From contig NZ_BBYM01000018.1 of assembly GCF_001570405.1 (NCBI RefSeq), positions 167,115 through 231,114 of the forward strand: a stretch of 64,000 bases of DNA. The letters are read 5' to 3'. Made by a program: the position numbers and the translations under genes. The stretch comes from Microtetraspora niveoalba. GTDB lineage: Bacteria; Actinomycetota; Actinomycetes; Streptosporangiales; Streptosporangiaceae. The notes beneath the pieces are model-generated. The model was not told the DNA's origin, ran no database searches, and saw only the letters and a program-made list of their open reading frames with translations. This document shows, in pieces, positions 25,665 through 34,052 of this stretch; position 1 is the stretch's first letter; each line of letters starts with the position of its first letter.

Positions 25665-26714
25665 TCAGCGCAGCCAGTCGTCCAGGTGGGCGGCGACGAA
25701 GTCGTCGTCCACCAGCCACGGGTAGGCGGCGCGGACCCGGGCGATCTCCTCGGCCTGCCCCGGAGACAGCCCCTCAGCGGGGTCGAGGCACCACGTGCCG
25801 GCCAGGAGGCCCTGCCCGCGCAGCACCTCGTGGACCCCGGCGATGCAGCCGTGGAAGCCGCCCGCCACGTCGAAGACGGCGCCGTTGGCGTCGGTGAGGT
25901 CGGCGGCGCGGCCGAGCAGGGAGCGCAGGACCTCGTCGTCCCCGGCCCGGGCGCGCCGTACCTCCTCGAACATGAGCACGGCCGCGCGGGTCCACACCGC
26001 CCACTGGCCGAGCAGCCCGCCGACGACGGAGCGGCCCCCGAACGGCGTGAGCAGGTCGGCCAGGATGTTGTCGTCGTTGCCGGTGTAGAGCGCGATGTCG
26101 CCGCCCCGCCCGGACTCGGCGACGGCCTTGACCACGTCGAGCGTGCGGTAGCGGTCGAACGGCGCCATCTTGATCGCGACGACGGACTCCTGCTCGGCGA
26201 GCGAGCGCCAGAAGGACGGGCTCAGCCTGCGGCCGCCCACCGCCTCCTGGAGGTAGAAGCCGATGACGGGCAGCACCTCGCCGACGGCCCTGGCCCGCTC
26301 CAGCAGCTCCGGCTCGCCGGCGCCGGGCAGCTTCGGCGACAGCAGCACGGCGTGGTAGCCCAGCGAGGCCGCGAGCTCCGCCTCGGCGACCGCCTGCGCG
26401 GTGTCGCCGCACGCGCCGGCGACCAGGGTGAAGGGGCGGCCCGCCTCCTTCGCGACCACGTCGGCGGTGATCTCCAGCACCGGCCGGAGCAGCCCCGCCT
26501 CGCGGATCTCGAACTGGGTCGTGTGTACGGCGACGGCGACGCCGCCCGCCCCCGAGGCGAGGTAGTAGCGGGTGAGCGCCCGCTGCCGGCGCTCGTCCAG
26601 CGTGCGGCCGGCGGTCAGCGCGAGCGGGTGGGCGGGGATGACCGTGCCCTCCGCGAGCAGGTCGAGCGGGCGGGACGGGATGACCGTCCCTTCCGTGAGC
26701 ACGTCGAGCGGCAT
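25665..26714 (-). CDS. Dihydrodipicolinate-synthase (DapA) family aldolase/lyase
   Basis: 349 residues. A class I aldolase-fold barrel with the strand motif LPVIGFYLQEAVGG (tyrosine ~154) and Schiff-base lysine in VVAIKMAPFDR (~182), then YTGNDDN. DapA-family members include lysine-pathway synthase and many sugar-acid aldolases such as KDG aldolase; catabolic context argues for the latter. The N-terminus contains a duplicated 14-residue stretch (VLTEGTVIPSRPLD and LLAEGTVIPAHPLA), encoded by a 42-bp tandem repeat. Comparable proteins start near the second copy, so the true start or N-terminal length is uncertain. It is the last gene of the operon, with a 1-base gap from the epimerase. Confidence 0.85.
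   Translation of the reverse strand: MPLDVLTEGTVIPSRPLDLLAEGTVIPAHPLALTAGRTLDERRQRALTRYYLASGAGGVAVAVHTTQFEIREAGLLRPVLEITADVVAKEAGRPFTLVAGACGDTAQAVAEAELAASLGYHAVLLSPKLPGAGEPELLERARAVGEVLPVIGFYLQEAVGGRRLSPSFWRSLAEQESVVAIKMAPFDRYRTLDVVKAVAESGRGGDIALYTGNDDNILADLLTPFGGRSVVGGLLGQWAVWTRAAVLMFEEVRRARAGDDEVLRSLLGRAADLTDANGAVFDVAGGFHGCIAGVHEVLRGQGLLAGTWCLDPAEGLSPGQAEEIARVRAAYPWLVDDDFVAAHLDDWLR
26622..26705. repeat. 42-bp in-frame tandem duplication at the 5' end of the DapA-family gene
   Basis: Units 26622-26663 and 26664-26705 are both of the form GAGCGGG-GGG-GGGATGACCGT and differ at only a few positions. They encode the duplicated 14-residue N-terminal segment on the minus strand. Confidence 0.85.
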
Positions 26715-26715
26715 C

Positions 26716-27741
26716 TCAGAACCTCCCGTCGCGCACCGCGAACTTGGTCGGCTTCCCGGACAGCGGCAGCCCGCGCGACAACCACTCGGCCTGCCAGGCG
26801 ATCAGCGTGTCCAGCGGCACGTCCGGGTAGCCGAACAGGCCGTGGCAGCGGGAGGCGTCGTTCAGCAGCGCCGTGCCGCTCTCCCGGCCGGTGAAGGCCG
26901 CCTCGACGCCGAGGGCGGCGGCGATCCTGCCGGCGGTCCGCCGCACCGACGCCGTCTCGGGGCCGGTCAGGTTGAGCGTGAACGCCTCCGGGGCGCGCGC
27001 GTGCAGCAGGGAGCGCAGCGCGACCTCGTTCGCGTACCCCTGCCACACGACGTTGACGTGCCCGGTGGTGACGTCGACCGGCTCGCCCGCCGCCACCGCC
27101 GCGGCGATGTCGGCGATCACGCCGTAGCGCAGGTCCACCGCGTAGTTGAGCCGCAGGATCGCGACCCGGGTGCCGTACGCGGCGGCGGCGTGCTCGAAGA
27201 CGCGTTCCCTGCCGAGGCAGCTCATCGCGTACTCGCCGACCGGCCCCGGCGGGTCCTCCTCCGCGCTGCCGCCGGAGGCGAGGTCCACCAGCGGGTACAC
27301 GTTGCCGGTGGAGAAGGCGGCGATCGCCGAGTCGCGGTAGCGCCGCGCGACCGCCGCGGGCAGCGCCGCGTTGACCGCCCACGCCTGGTACGGCGCGGCC
27401 GACGTGCCGAACTTGGCGCCGACCATGAAGACGACGTTGGCCGCGTCGGGCAGCGCGGCGAGGTCGTCGCCGTCCATCAAGTCGTGGCGCACCACGTCGA
27501 CGCCCTCGTCCGTCAGCGCCCGCGCGGCGTCGTCGTCGGACCAGCGCGAGACCGCGTACACGCGGGTGGAGCCGCGTCCGGCGGCGTCCAGGGCGCGCCG
27601 GGCCAGCCGGACCAGGCTCGGCCCCATCTTGCCGCCGGCGCCGAGGACGACGAGGTCGCCGTCGAGCCGGCCGGCGTCGGCGACCAGCGCGGCCGACGGG
27701 GTGGCCAGCCGGTCGTCGAGCTCCCGCTCAGAGGTGAACAT
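26716..27741 (-). CDS. NAD-dependent epimerase/dehydratase family protein (extended SDR)
   Basis: 341 residues. The Rossmann signature LVVLGAGGKMGPSLVRLARR is near residue 30. FMVGAKFGTS and AFSTGNVYPLVD follow. Where classical SDRs have YxxxK, this reads EYAMSCLGRERVF: tyrosine present, lysine replaced by cysteine. That raises the question of whether it is catalytically normal. The C-terminal half would bind a sugar or nucleotide-sugar. Its start overlaps the GH20 stop by 14 bases, so it is coupled. Likely epimerises or oxidises the operon's sugar. Confidence 0.82.
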   Translation of the reverse strand: MFTSERELDDRLATPSAALVADAGRLDGDLVVLGAGGKMGPSLVRLARRALDAAGRGSTRVYAVSRWSDDDAARALTDEGVDVVRHDLMDGDDLAALPDAANVVFMVGAKFGTSAAPYQAWAVNAALPAAVARRYRDSAIAAFSTGNVYPLVDLASGGSAEEDPPGPVGEYAMSCLGRERVFEHAAAAYGTRVAILRLNYAVDLRYGVIADIAAAVAAGEPVDVTTGHVNVVWQGYANEVALRSLLHARAPEAFTLNLTGPETASVRRTAGRIAAALGVEAAFTGRESGTALLNDASRCHGLFGYPDVPLDTLIAWQAEWLSRGLPLSGKPTKFAVRDGRF

Positions 27742-29173
27742 GTGGCGCTCCTTCGTGGTGTGGCCGCCGGTAGCCCACGCCCAGCCCGTCGAGGAGCGGC
27801 AGGTGGGCGGTCAGCCGCCGGGTGAAGTCCCCGAGATCGCGGCCGGAGGACCAGGCGGCCTCGGCGACGGCGCAGAGCCGGGGGAAGGCGTTGTAGTCGA
27901 AACGTTCCCTCGTGGGGAGGTACTCGCCCCAGAGCTGGGCCTGCATGCCGAGGACTCGGTCCCCCGCGTCGTACCCGTAGACGGTCTCCAGCGGGAGCGG
28001 CCCGGCGATGCTGACCGGCTCGCCGGGGCCGTCCGACTCGGCGTAGTCGAGGTAGGTGTGCGTGTGCGGCGCCGCGACCACGTCGTGTCCCGCCCGCAGG
28101 ACGGCCTCGACGCGGTCCACGCCCCGCCACGCCATGATCGCCATGTCCTCCGGCGGGTCGTGGTCGAGCATGTCGTCCCAGGCCACGGCGCGGCGGCCGA
28201 GCCCGCGCAGGTGGTCGGCGAGGAGCCGCCCCCACCAGCCGAGCAGCGCGGCCGGGCCGGAGAGCCCGGCGCTCGCCACCCGCCGCGCGGCCTCGGGGCT
28301 GGTGGCCCACTCGTCGCCGCGTACCTCGTCGCCCCCGATGTGGACGAACCGGGACGGGAACACCTCGCACAACTCGTCGAGCACGTCGCGGGCGAACCCG
28401 GCGGCGCGGTCGCTCACGTTGAGCACGTGCGTGGAGATGCCCCACGAGGTGCGGACCCGGACGGGCTCGGCGGCCGGGTGGCCGAGCCACGGGCAGGCGG
28501 CGATCGCCGCCTGGGAGTGCCCAGGGAACTCGATCTCGGGGACCACGGTCACGCCGCGGGCCGCCGCGTAGGCGACGAGGTCGCGCAGCTCCCGCTGGGT
28601 GTAGAAGCCGCCGTGCGGGGTCCCGTCGAACCTGCCGTCCCGCGCGTGGCCCGCCGGGGACTCGGCGCGCTGCGCCCCGACCGCGGTGAGCCGCGGGTGG
28701 GCGCGCACCTCGAACCGCCAGCCCTGGTCGTCTGTCAGGTGCAGGTGCAGCACGTTGAACTTGTGCAGCGCCAGCAGGTCCACGTACGCGCGCAGGAAGG
28801 AGACCGGCCGCCACCAGCGCGCGACGTCGATCATGACGCCGCGCCAGGCGTACCTGGGCACGTCGCGCACCGCGCAGCAGGGCACCCCGCCGGGCCCGCG
28901 GAGCTGGCGGAGCGTCTGGACGCCCCAGCGCAGCCCGGCGGCCCCGGCCGCGGCGATCGTGGCCCCTTCCGGGGTGACGGCGAGCGTGTACCCCTCGTCC
29001 CCGAGAGACGGGTCGTCCACGAGGCGGAGGACGATCTCCCCGGGGCCGTCGCCGTCCGGGGCCAGCCCGAGCAGGTCACGCGCGGTGGCGGCGTGCGGGC
29101 CGGTCACCCGCGCGCGCCGGTCCAGCGGGAACAGTCCCTCGCCGGGGGTGAACGAGGCGACCTGCGGGATCAT
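27728..29173 (-). CDS. GH20 beta-N-acetylhexosaminidase
   Basis: 481 residues from ATG 29173, overlapping the upstream stop (ATGA, 29170-29173). Family hallmarks: RYAWRGVMIDVARWW (substrate Arg ~111), HKFNVLHLHLTDDQGWR, VTVVPEIEFPGHS and the catalytic pair in FVHIGGDEV (Asp282-Glu283). A C-terminal aromatic subsite segment (LWGEYLPTRE) is also present. No signal peptide: the enzyme is cytoplasmic and acts on imported oligosaccharide, removing terminal GlcNAc/GalNAc. Together with the importer and the GH18-like secreted enzyme this points to an amino-sugar polymer as substrate. Confidence 0.93.
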   Translation of the reverse strand: MIPQVASFTPGEGLFPLDRRARVTGPHAATARDLLGLAPDGDGPGEIVLRLVDDPSLGDEGYTLAVTPEGATIAAAGAAGLRWGVQTLRQLRGPGGVPCCAVRDVPRYAWRGVMIDVARWWRPVSFLRAYVDLLALHKFNVLHLHLTDDQGWRFEVRAHPRLTAVGAQRAESPAGHARDGRFDGTPHGGFYTQRELRDLVAYAAARGVTVVPEIEFPGHSQAAIAACPWLGHPAAEPVRVRTSWGISTHVLNVSDRAAGFARDVLDELCEVFPSRFVHIGGDEVRGDEWATSPEAARRVASAGLSGPAALLGWWGRLLADHLRGLGRRAVAWDDMLDHDPPEDMAIMAWRGVDRVEAVLRAGHDVVAAPHTHTYLDYAESDGPGEPVSIAGPLPLETVYGYDAGDRVLGMQAQLWGEYLPTRERFDYNAFPRLCAVAEAAWSSGRDLGDFTRRLTAHLPLLDGLGVGYRRPHHEGAPHVHL

Positions 29174-29940
29174 CGCCCGAGCACCTCGCGGAAGGCGGCG
29201 AGCGCCTCGCCGACGGGTGGCGCGTCGGGGTACCACGCGCGCTCCCATTCGAGCGCGAGATAGCCGGAGTATGCGATCCGGTCCAGCTCGGCGAGCACGC
29301 CGGGCACGCCCACCGCGCCCTTCCCGGGCAGCACCGGCGCCAGGTCGGTGGGCGACGCCGCGTCCTTGATCTGCACGTGCCTCAGGTACGGCGCGAGCGC
29401 GTCCGCGGTGGCGTCCGCCGGCTCCCCCGCCCGCCACGGGTTGACCACGTCCCACAGCGCTCCGACGCGCGGCGAGCCGACCCCGGCCAGGACCCCGGCG
29501 ATCGCCGCGCCGGTGAGGAAGACGTCGTGGGTCTCCAGCAGCACGTCGACGCCGTTGTCCGGGAGCCGCTCGGCCACCTCCGCGAGCCTCCGAGTCGCGG
29601 CGGCGGCCGGGTCGGCCTGCCCTTCGACGCCGCCGAAGACCCGCACGTACGGCGAGCCGAGCGCTTCGGCGATCTCCACGTGGCGCAGCACCTCGGCCAC
29701 CGGGTCGCCGTCGGGCCGCGCGATCCTGGTGTAGGAGCAGACGGCGACGATCTCGACTCCGGCGGCGGCGAAGACGCGCGCGATCTCGCGCAGCTCTCCG
29801 GGGGGCGTGTCCGGCGAGATGATCTCGCCGTCGGCGCAGCGCAGCTCCACGCCGGCGCAGCCGTACCGGGAGGCGGTCGCGATGACGTCCCCGGCGGGGG
29901 CGCCGGGCATGCCGAGCGTGCTGAACGCGAGGGGGTTCAC
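29170..29940 (-). CDS. Sugar phosphate isomerase/epimerase (AP endonuclease-2-like TIM barrel)
   Basis: 256 residues from GTG 29940, overlapping the Gfo/Idh stop (GTGA, 29937-29940). TIM-barrel features include LAFSTLGMPGA, GVELRCADGE, a metal-binding glutamate in VLLETHDVFL, WDVVNPW, RHVQIKDA and LALEWERAW. These match the xylose-isomerase-like family (IolE/IolI/hydroxypyruvate isomerase types). Cytoplasmic. Probably isomerises or epimerises a (keto)sugar intermediate produced by the adjacent dehydrogenase. Confidence 0.88.
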   Translation of the reverse strand: MNPLAFSTLGMPGAPAGDVIATASRYGCAGVELRCADGEIISPDTPPGELREIARVFAAAGVEIVAVCSYTRIARPDGDPVAEVLRHVEIAEALGSPYVRVFGGVEGQADPAAAATRRLAEVAERLPDNGVDVLLETHDVFLTGAAIAGVLAGVGSPRVGALWDVVNPWRAGEPADATADALAPYLRHVQIKDAASPTDLAPVLPGKGAVGVPGVLAELDRIAYSGYLALEWERAWYPDAPPVGEALAAFREVLGR

Positions 29941-30944
29941 ATCTGTCCCTTCACTGTGATGGCGGAGCCCTGACGGGATGACTCGTACATGGCGAGGGCG
30001 ACGTCCAGGACCGACAGCGCGTACTCGGGGGTGACCTCGGGCGTGCCCTTCTCCGCGCAGGCCCGCGCGAAGTCGGCGAGCTGCGCGGCGAAGGCCGCGG
30101 CCATCTCGCCCGGCTCGGGCGCGGCCACCTGGGTGGCGACTCCTCGGCGGAAGGACCAGACGCCCTCGCCGCGGCTGATCCGTACCGCGCCCTCTCCGCA
30201 CACGATCTCGGCCTCGTCCGTGAACGGCAGGCCGGTGCCGGTGACGGAGATCGTCGACCGCGTGCCGTCGGCGTGCCGCGCCAGGGCGACCGCCTCCGTC
30301 TCGACCGATCCGGCCGCGGGCGCGGAGGTGTGGGCGGTGACCTCGACGATCGGCGAGCCGACGAGCATCTGGAGCTTGTCGATGCTGTGGGTGCCGACGT
30401 TGAGGACGATGCCGCCTCCGGCCATGCCGGCGTCGAGGAACCAGCGGGGGCGCGACGGGTCGGCGTAGTCGGCGGTGCGCCGCTCCGAGGCCACCACGAC
30501 GCCGCCCAGCTCGCCGGAGGCCAGATAGGCGGCCGCGGCGCGCAGCGTCGGGACGAAGCGCAGCACGTGCCCGACCGCGAACACGACGCCGGCGGCGCGG
30601 CAGGCGTCGATCATGCGGAGGGCGTCCTCGCGCGTGGTGGCGACCGGCTTCTCGACGAGGACGTGCAGCCCGGCCGCCGCCGCGTCGAGGGTGATCGGGG
30701 CGTGCAGGGCGTGCGGGACGGTGATCACGACCGCGTCGAGGCCGCCCGCGTCGATCATCGCCCGGTGGTCGGTGAAGACGCGGGCCCCGGCCTCGGCGGC
30801 GAGCTTCTCCGCCGCCTCGGCCCGCACGTCGCACACCGCGACGACCTTCGCCTGCCCGGCGACGCGGCGGGCGGCGGCCACGTGGAACTCCGCGATGGTG
30901 CCCGCGCCGATGACGCCCAGGCGCAGCCCGGATGATGTTGTCAC
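29937..30944 (-). CDS. Gfo/Idh/MocA family NAD(P)-dependent oxidoreductase
   Basis: 335 residues from GTG 30944, with AAAGGA upstream. N-terminal Rossmann LRLGVIGAGTIAEFH, then the family motif VLVEKPVATT (EKP) with its catalytic lysine. The second domain has GGIVLNVGTHSIDKLQ, where the His/Asp of the GGGxxxDxGxHxxD-type motif is recognisable. Such enzymes oxidise sugars, inositols or sugar acids. Translationally coupled to the isomerase; a typical dehydrogenase-isomerase catabolic pair. Confidence 0.92.
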   Translation of the reverse strand: MTTSSGLRLGVIGAGTIAEFHVAAARRVAGQAKVVAVCDVRAEAAEKLAAEAGARVFTDHRAMIDAGGLDAVVITVPHALHAPITLDAAAAGLHVLVEKPVATTREDALRMIDACRAAGVVFAVGHVLRFVPTLRAAAAYLASGELGGVVVASERRTADYADPSRPRWFLDAGMAGGGIVLNVGTHSIDKLQMLVGSPIVEVTAHTSAPAAGSVETEAVALARHADGTRSTISVTGTGLPFTDEAEIVCGEGAVRISRGEGVWSFRRGVATQVAAPEPGEMAAAFAAQLADFARACAEKGTPEVTPEYALSVLDVALAMYESSRQGSAITVKGQM

Positions 30945-30975
30945 GATTTCCTTTCCGGTTCGGATGGGGGCGCTT

Positions 30976-31788
30976 TCAGCCCTTGAGTCCCGCGGACATG
31001 GTTCCGCGGACGAAATAGCGCTGGGCCAGGACGAACACGACCAGCATCGGCAGCAGGCTCATCATCGCCGCGGCCGTGACGAGCTGGTCGTTCCCGACGA
31101 ACTGGCCCTTCAGGCTCAGCACGCCGACGGGCAGCGTGTAGTTCTCGGGCGAGGTGAGATAGATGGTGGGTTCGAGCACGGCCTTCCACGACGTGGTGAA
31201 CGTGAAGACCGCGAGCGTGGCCAGGGCGGGTTTGGCCAGCGGGAGGTGGATCCGCCAGAACACCTGCCAGGGGTTGGCGCCGTCGAGGCTCGCGGCCTCC
31301 TCGAAGTCCTTGGGGATGCCGAGGAAGGTCTGCCGCATCAGGAAGATCCCGATGGGCGTGGCCAGCCAGTACGGCACGATGAGCGGCGCCAGGGTGTCCA
31401 GCCAGCCCAGCGAGCGGAACAGCAGGAAGTTCGGCACGATCGTGATGACCGTCGGCAGCATCATCGTGCCGAGGGCCATGGTGAGCAGCGCCTGCTTGCC
31501 GGGCAGCCGCATCCTGGCCAGCGCGTGCCCGACCATGGCGCTGGTGAGCACGTTGCCGACCACGGCGAGCACCGCGATCACGATGCTGTTGGTCAGGTAG
31601 AGCCCGAACGGGGTGCGCCGCCACACCTCCGCGTAGTTGTCCCACTGGACCGGGTCGGGGATCCACGTCGGCGGCACCTGGATGTACTGCGCGAAGCTCT
31701 TGAGCGAGTTGCTGAGCGCGGCCACGAACGGCACCAGCATGACCAGCGCGCCCGCCGTGACCAGGACGTAGGAGAGGGTCTTACGCAT
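30976..31788 (-). CDS. ABC sugar importer permease, MalG-type (CUT1)
   Basis: 270 residues, six transmembrane helices. The EAA loop that contacts the ATPase is clear: EEAASLDGANPWQVFWRIHL. Its ATG overlaps the stop of the MalF-type gene by eight bases. Partner of the lipoprotein and MalF-type permease. No ATPase gene lies in the operon; actinobacterial CUT1 systems generally use a shared MsiK-type ATPase. Confidence 0.93.
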   Translation of the reverse strand: MRKTLSYVLVTAGALVMLVPFVAALSNSLKSFAQYIQVPPTWIPDPVQWDNYAEVWRRTPFGLYLTNSIVIAVLAVVGNVLTSAMVGHALARMRLPGKQALLTMALGTMMLPTVITIVPNFLLFRSLGWLDTLAPLIVPYWLATPIGIFLMRQTFLGIPKDFEEAASLDGANPWQVFWRIHLPLAKPALATLAVFTFTTSWKAVLEPTIYLTSPENYTLPVGVLSLKGQFVGNDQLVTAAAMMSLLPMLVVFVLAQRYFVRGTMSAGLKG

Positions 31789-32713
31789 AGTGCACCCATC
31801 TGCGCTGGAGCCGGAACTGCACCAGGGTGAGCGCGAGCACCAGCACGAACAGCACCCACGCGATGGCCGAGGCGTAGCCCATCTGGAAGAACTGGAAACC
31901 CTGCCGGTAGAGGTGGAGCACGGTCAGCTCGCTCGCCCCGTGCGGACCGCCGTCGGTCATCACGAAGACCTGCTCGAACGACTGCAGCGTCTCGATCGAG
32001 GTGAGCACGAGGACCAGGAACGTGGTGCCGGAGATGCCGGGCAGGGTGATGTACCGGAACCGGTTCCACGCGGACGCGCCGTCGATCTTCGCCGCCTCGT
32101 AGCGCTCCTCCGGGATGGCCTGCAGGCCGGCGAGGAAGAGCACCATCATGTAGCCGACGCCCTTCCACACCGCGACCGCCGCGAGTGTGGGGATGACCAG
32201 CGCCGGGTCCTGCAGCCAGTTCTCGGCGGGCAGCCCGAAGAAATCGAGCACCTGGTTGGCGAGGCCGGTCTGCGGGTTGAAGACGGCGTCGGCGACGTAC
32301 GCGACGACCACCCATGAGGAGACGACCGGGACGAAGTAGGCGGCCCGGAACAGGGCCATGCCGCGCAGCCGCTGGTTGAGCGCGATCGCCAGGCCCAGGG
32401 CCAGGGCCGTCTGCGTCGGCACGAACAGCACGGCGAAGTACGCGGTGTTGCCGAGCGTCCGCCAGAAGACATCGTCGCCGAACATCCGGGTGAAGTTGCC
32501 GAACCCGACGAACCTCGGCTCGGAGACCAGGTCGTAGTCGGTCATGCTGAAGAACAGCGAGGCCAGCAGCGGCCAGGCGGCCAGCGCGACCAGGTGGAGC
32601 AGGTACGGCGAGGCGAAGGCGAACGCCCAGATCCGCTCCCCCGAGTGCCGTTTCGGGGCGGGCGGCCGCTGTTCGGCGGCCGCCTTCCCCGCTCTGCGCG
32701 TGAGTACCGTCAC
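31781..32713 (-). CDS. ABC sugar importer permease, MalF-type (CUT1)
   Basis: 310 residues from GTG 32713, overlapping the lipoprotein stop (GTGA, 32710-32713). Six hydrophobic segments. EAA loop RYEAAKIDGASAWNRFRYIT. The N-terminal tail (TRRAGKAAAEQRPPAPKRHS) is basic and cytoplasmic. Forms the membrane channel with the MalG-type protein. Confidence 0.93.
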   Translation of the reverse strand: MTVLTRRAGKAAAEQRPPAPKRHSGERIWAFAFASPYLLHLVALAAWPLLASLFFSMTDYDLVSEPRFVGFGNFTRMFGDDVFWRTLGNTAYFAVLFVPTQTALALGLAIALNQRLRGMALFRAAYFVPVVSSWVVVAYVADAVFNPQTGLANQVLDFFGLPAENWLQDPALVIPTLAAVAVWKGVGYMMVLFLAGLQAIPEERYEAAKIDGASAWNRFRYITLPGISGTTFLVLVLTSIETLQSFEQVFVMTDGGPHGASELTVLHLYRQGFQFFQMGYASAIAWVLFVLVLALTLVQFRLQRRWVHYA

Positions 32714-34002
32714 TGCGTCTGTCCCGCGTAGAAGCGGTCGATGACCTCCTGGGCCTCCTTCTGCCCGGTCGCGAGCGCGGTGTCGACGGGCGAGGTGCCC
32801 GACAGTCCCTCGTCGACCCGCTTGGCGAGGGCCTCGGTGTACTCCGACCACACGGCGTTGGCGCCGAGGTCGGTGGCCGCGTCGAGCGAGTCGAGGAACG
32901 CCTCGCGGCGGTCGGCGGGCAGGGCGGCGGAGGCGGCCTTCTTGTTGATCGGGATCGCCTCTCCCAGCTCGGCCCACTTGCTCTGCGGGCCCTCGCCGGA
33001 GAAGAAGGTGATCCACTTCCACGCCGCGTCGGCCTGCGCCGCCGAGGCCGCCTTGCTGACCACCCACGAGTTCACGATCGCGACGTTGCCGCGCCCGGCC
33101 GGGCCCTTCGGCATCGGCGCCACCCCGAAGTCGACGCCCGCGCTCACCGCGGGCAGGGTGCGGGCGTAGATCCCGTACGACATCGCGACCCGGCTGGTGG
33201 CGAACAGCGTGTGGACGACGCCCTTGCCGAGGCCCTGGGTGTACGCGTAGTCGGGGGCGAACCCGTCCTTGCCCATGGCGCCGAGCATCCAGTCGAGCGC
33301 GGCCTTCGACTGCGGGCTGTCGATCACCACCTTGCGGTTCTCGTCGGTGACGATGTCGCCGCCGAACGCCTTGATGATGGGCCACCAGCTCTCGGTGAAG
33401 CCCGGCGAGTAGGCGCGGAAGCCGTACGTGTCGGGTTTGCCGTCGCCGTTCGTGTCCTTGGTGAGCTTCTTGGCGGCGGCGGCCAGGTCGTCGTAGGTCC
33501 AGTCGGCGGTCGGCGCGTCCACCTTGGCGTCGGCGAAGAGCTTCTTGTTGTAGAAGAGCACCGGCGTCTGGGCGCCCTGCGGGAAGCCGTAGATCCGGCC
33601 CTTGGCGTCCCGGTTCAGCTCGATGCCGGAGTAGTCGTCGGCGTTCACGGTCTTGACCCGGTCGCTCAGGTCGGCGAGGGCGCCGCGGGCGGCGAACTCC
33701 TGCACGAGCACGCCGTCGGACAGCCACACCTGCGGCGCCTGCCCGCCCGCGATCTGGGTGCGCAGCTTCTCGAAGAACTTGACGTACGGCGCGACCTCGA
33801 GCTGCACCTTGATCGACGGGTTGGCGGCCGTGAACTCCTTGACGAGCTCCCGCATGGTCGTGTCGGCCGCGTCACCGGCGGCGGCGTAGAAACCGAGTCG
33901 CAGGGTGACCGCTCCCGAGTCGTCGGCCGCGCCGCCACATGACGCGGTGACTGCCACGGTGAGGACGGCCGCCGCGGCGGCGGCGAGCTTGCGCGCTCTC
34001 AT
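32710..34002 (-). CDS. Extracellular sugar-binding lipoprotein of the ABC importer
   Basis: 430 residues from ATG 34002 (GGAGG upstream). Signal peptide with lipobox VTASCGG (lipidated Cys22). Solute-binding family 1 features: LRLGFYAAAGDAADTTMREL, QIAGGQAPQVWLSDGVLVQE, GRIYGFPQGAQTPVLFYNKK and AWKWITFFSG. Captures an oligosaccharide at the cell surface for the two permeases. First structural gene after the regulator, 50 bases downstream of it. Confidence 0.93.
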   Translation of the reverse strand: MRARKLAAAAAAVLTVAVTASCGGAADDSGAVTLRLGFYAAAGDAADTTMRELVKEFTAANPSIKVQLEVAPYVKFFEKLRTQIAGGQAPQVWLSDGVLVQEFAARGALADLSDRVKTVNADDYSGIELNRDAKGRIYGFPQGAQTPVLFYNKKLFADAKVDAPTADWTYDDLAAAAKKLTKDTNGDGKPDTYGFRAYSPGFTESWWPIIKAFGGDIVTDENRKVVIDSPQSKAALDWMLGAMGKDGFAPDYAYTQGLGKGVVHTLFATSRVAMSYGIYARTLPAVSAGVDFGVAPMPKGPAGRGNVAIVNSWVVSKAASAAQADAAWKWITFFSGEGPQSKWAELGEAIPINKKAASAALPADRREAFLDSLDAATDLGANAVWSEYTEALAKRVDEGLSGTSPVDTALATGQKEAQEVIDRFYAGQTQ

Positions 34003-34052
34003 TGGGGACCTCCAGCGGAAGGGGGGAAAGGGGGTGAGGATGACGGCCGGCG

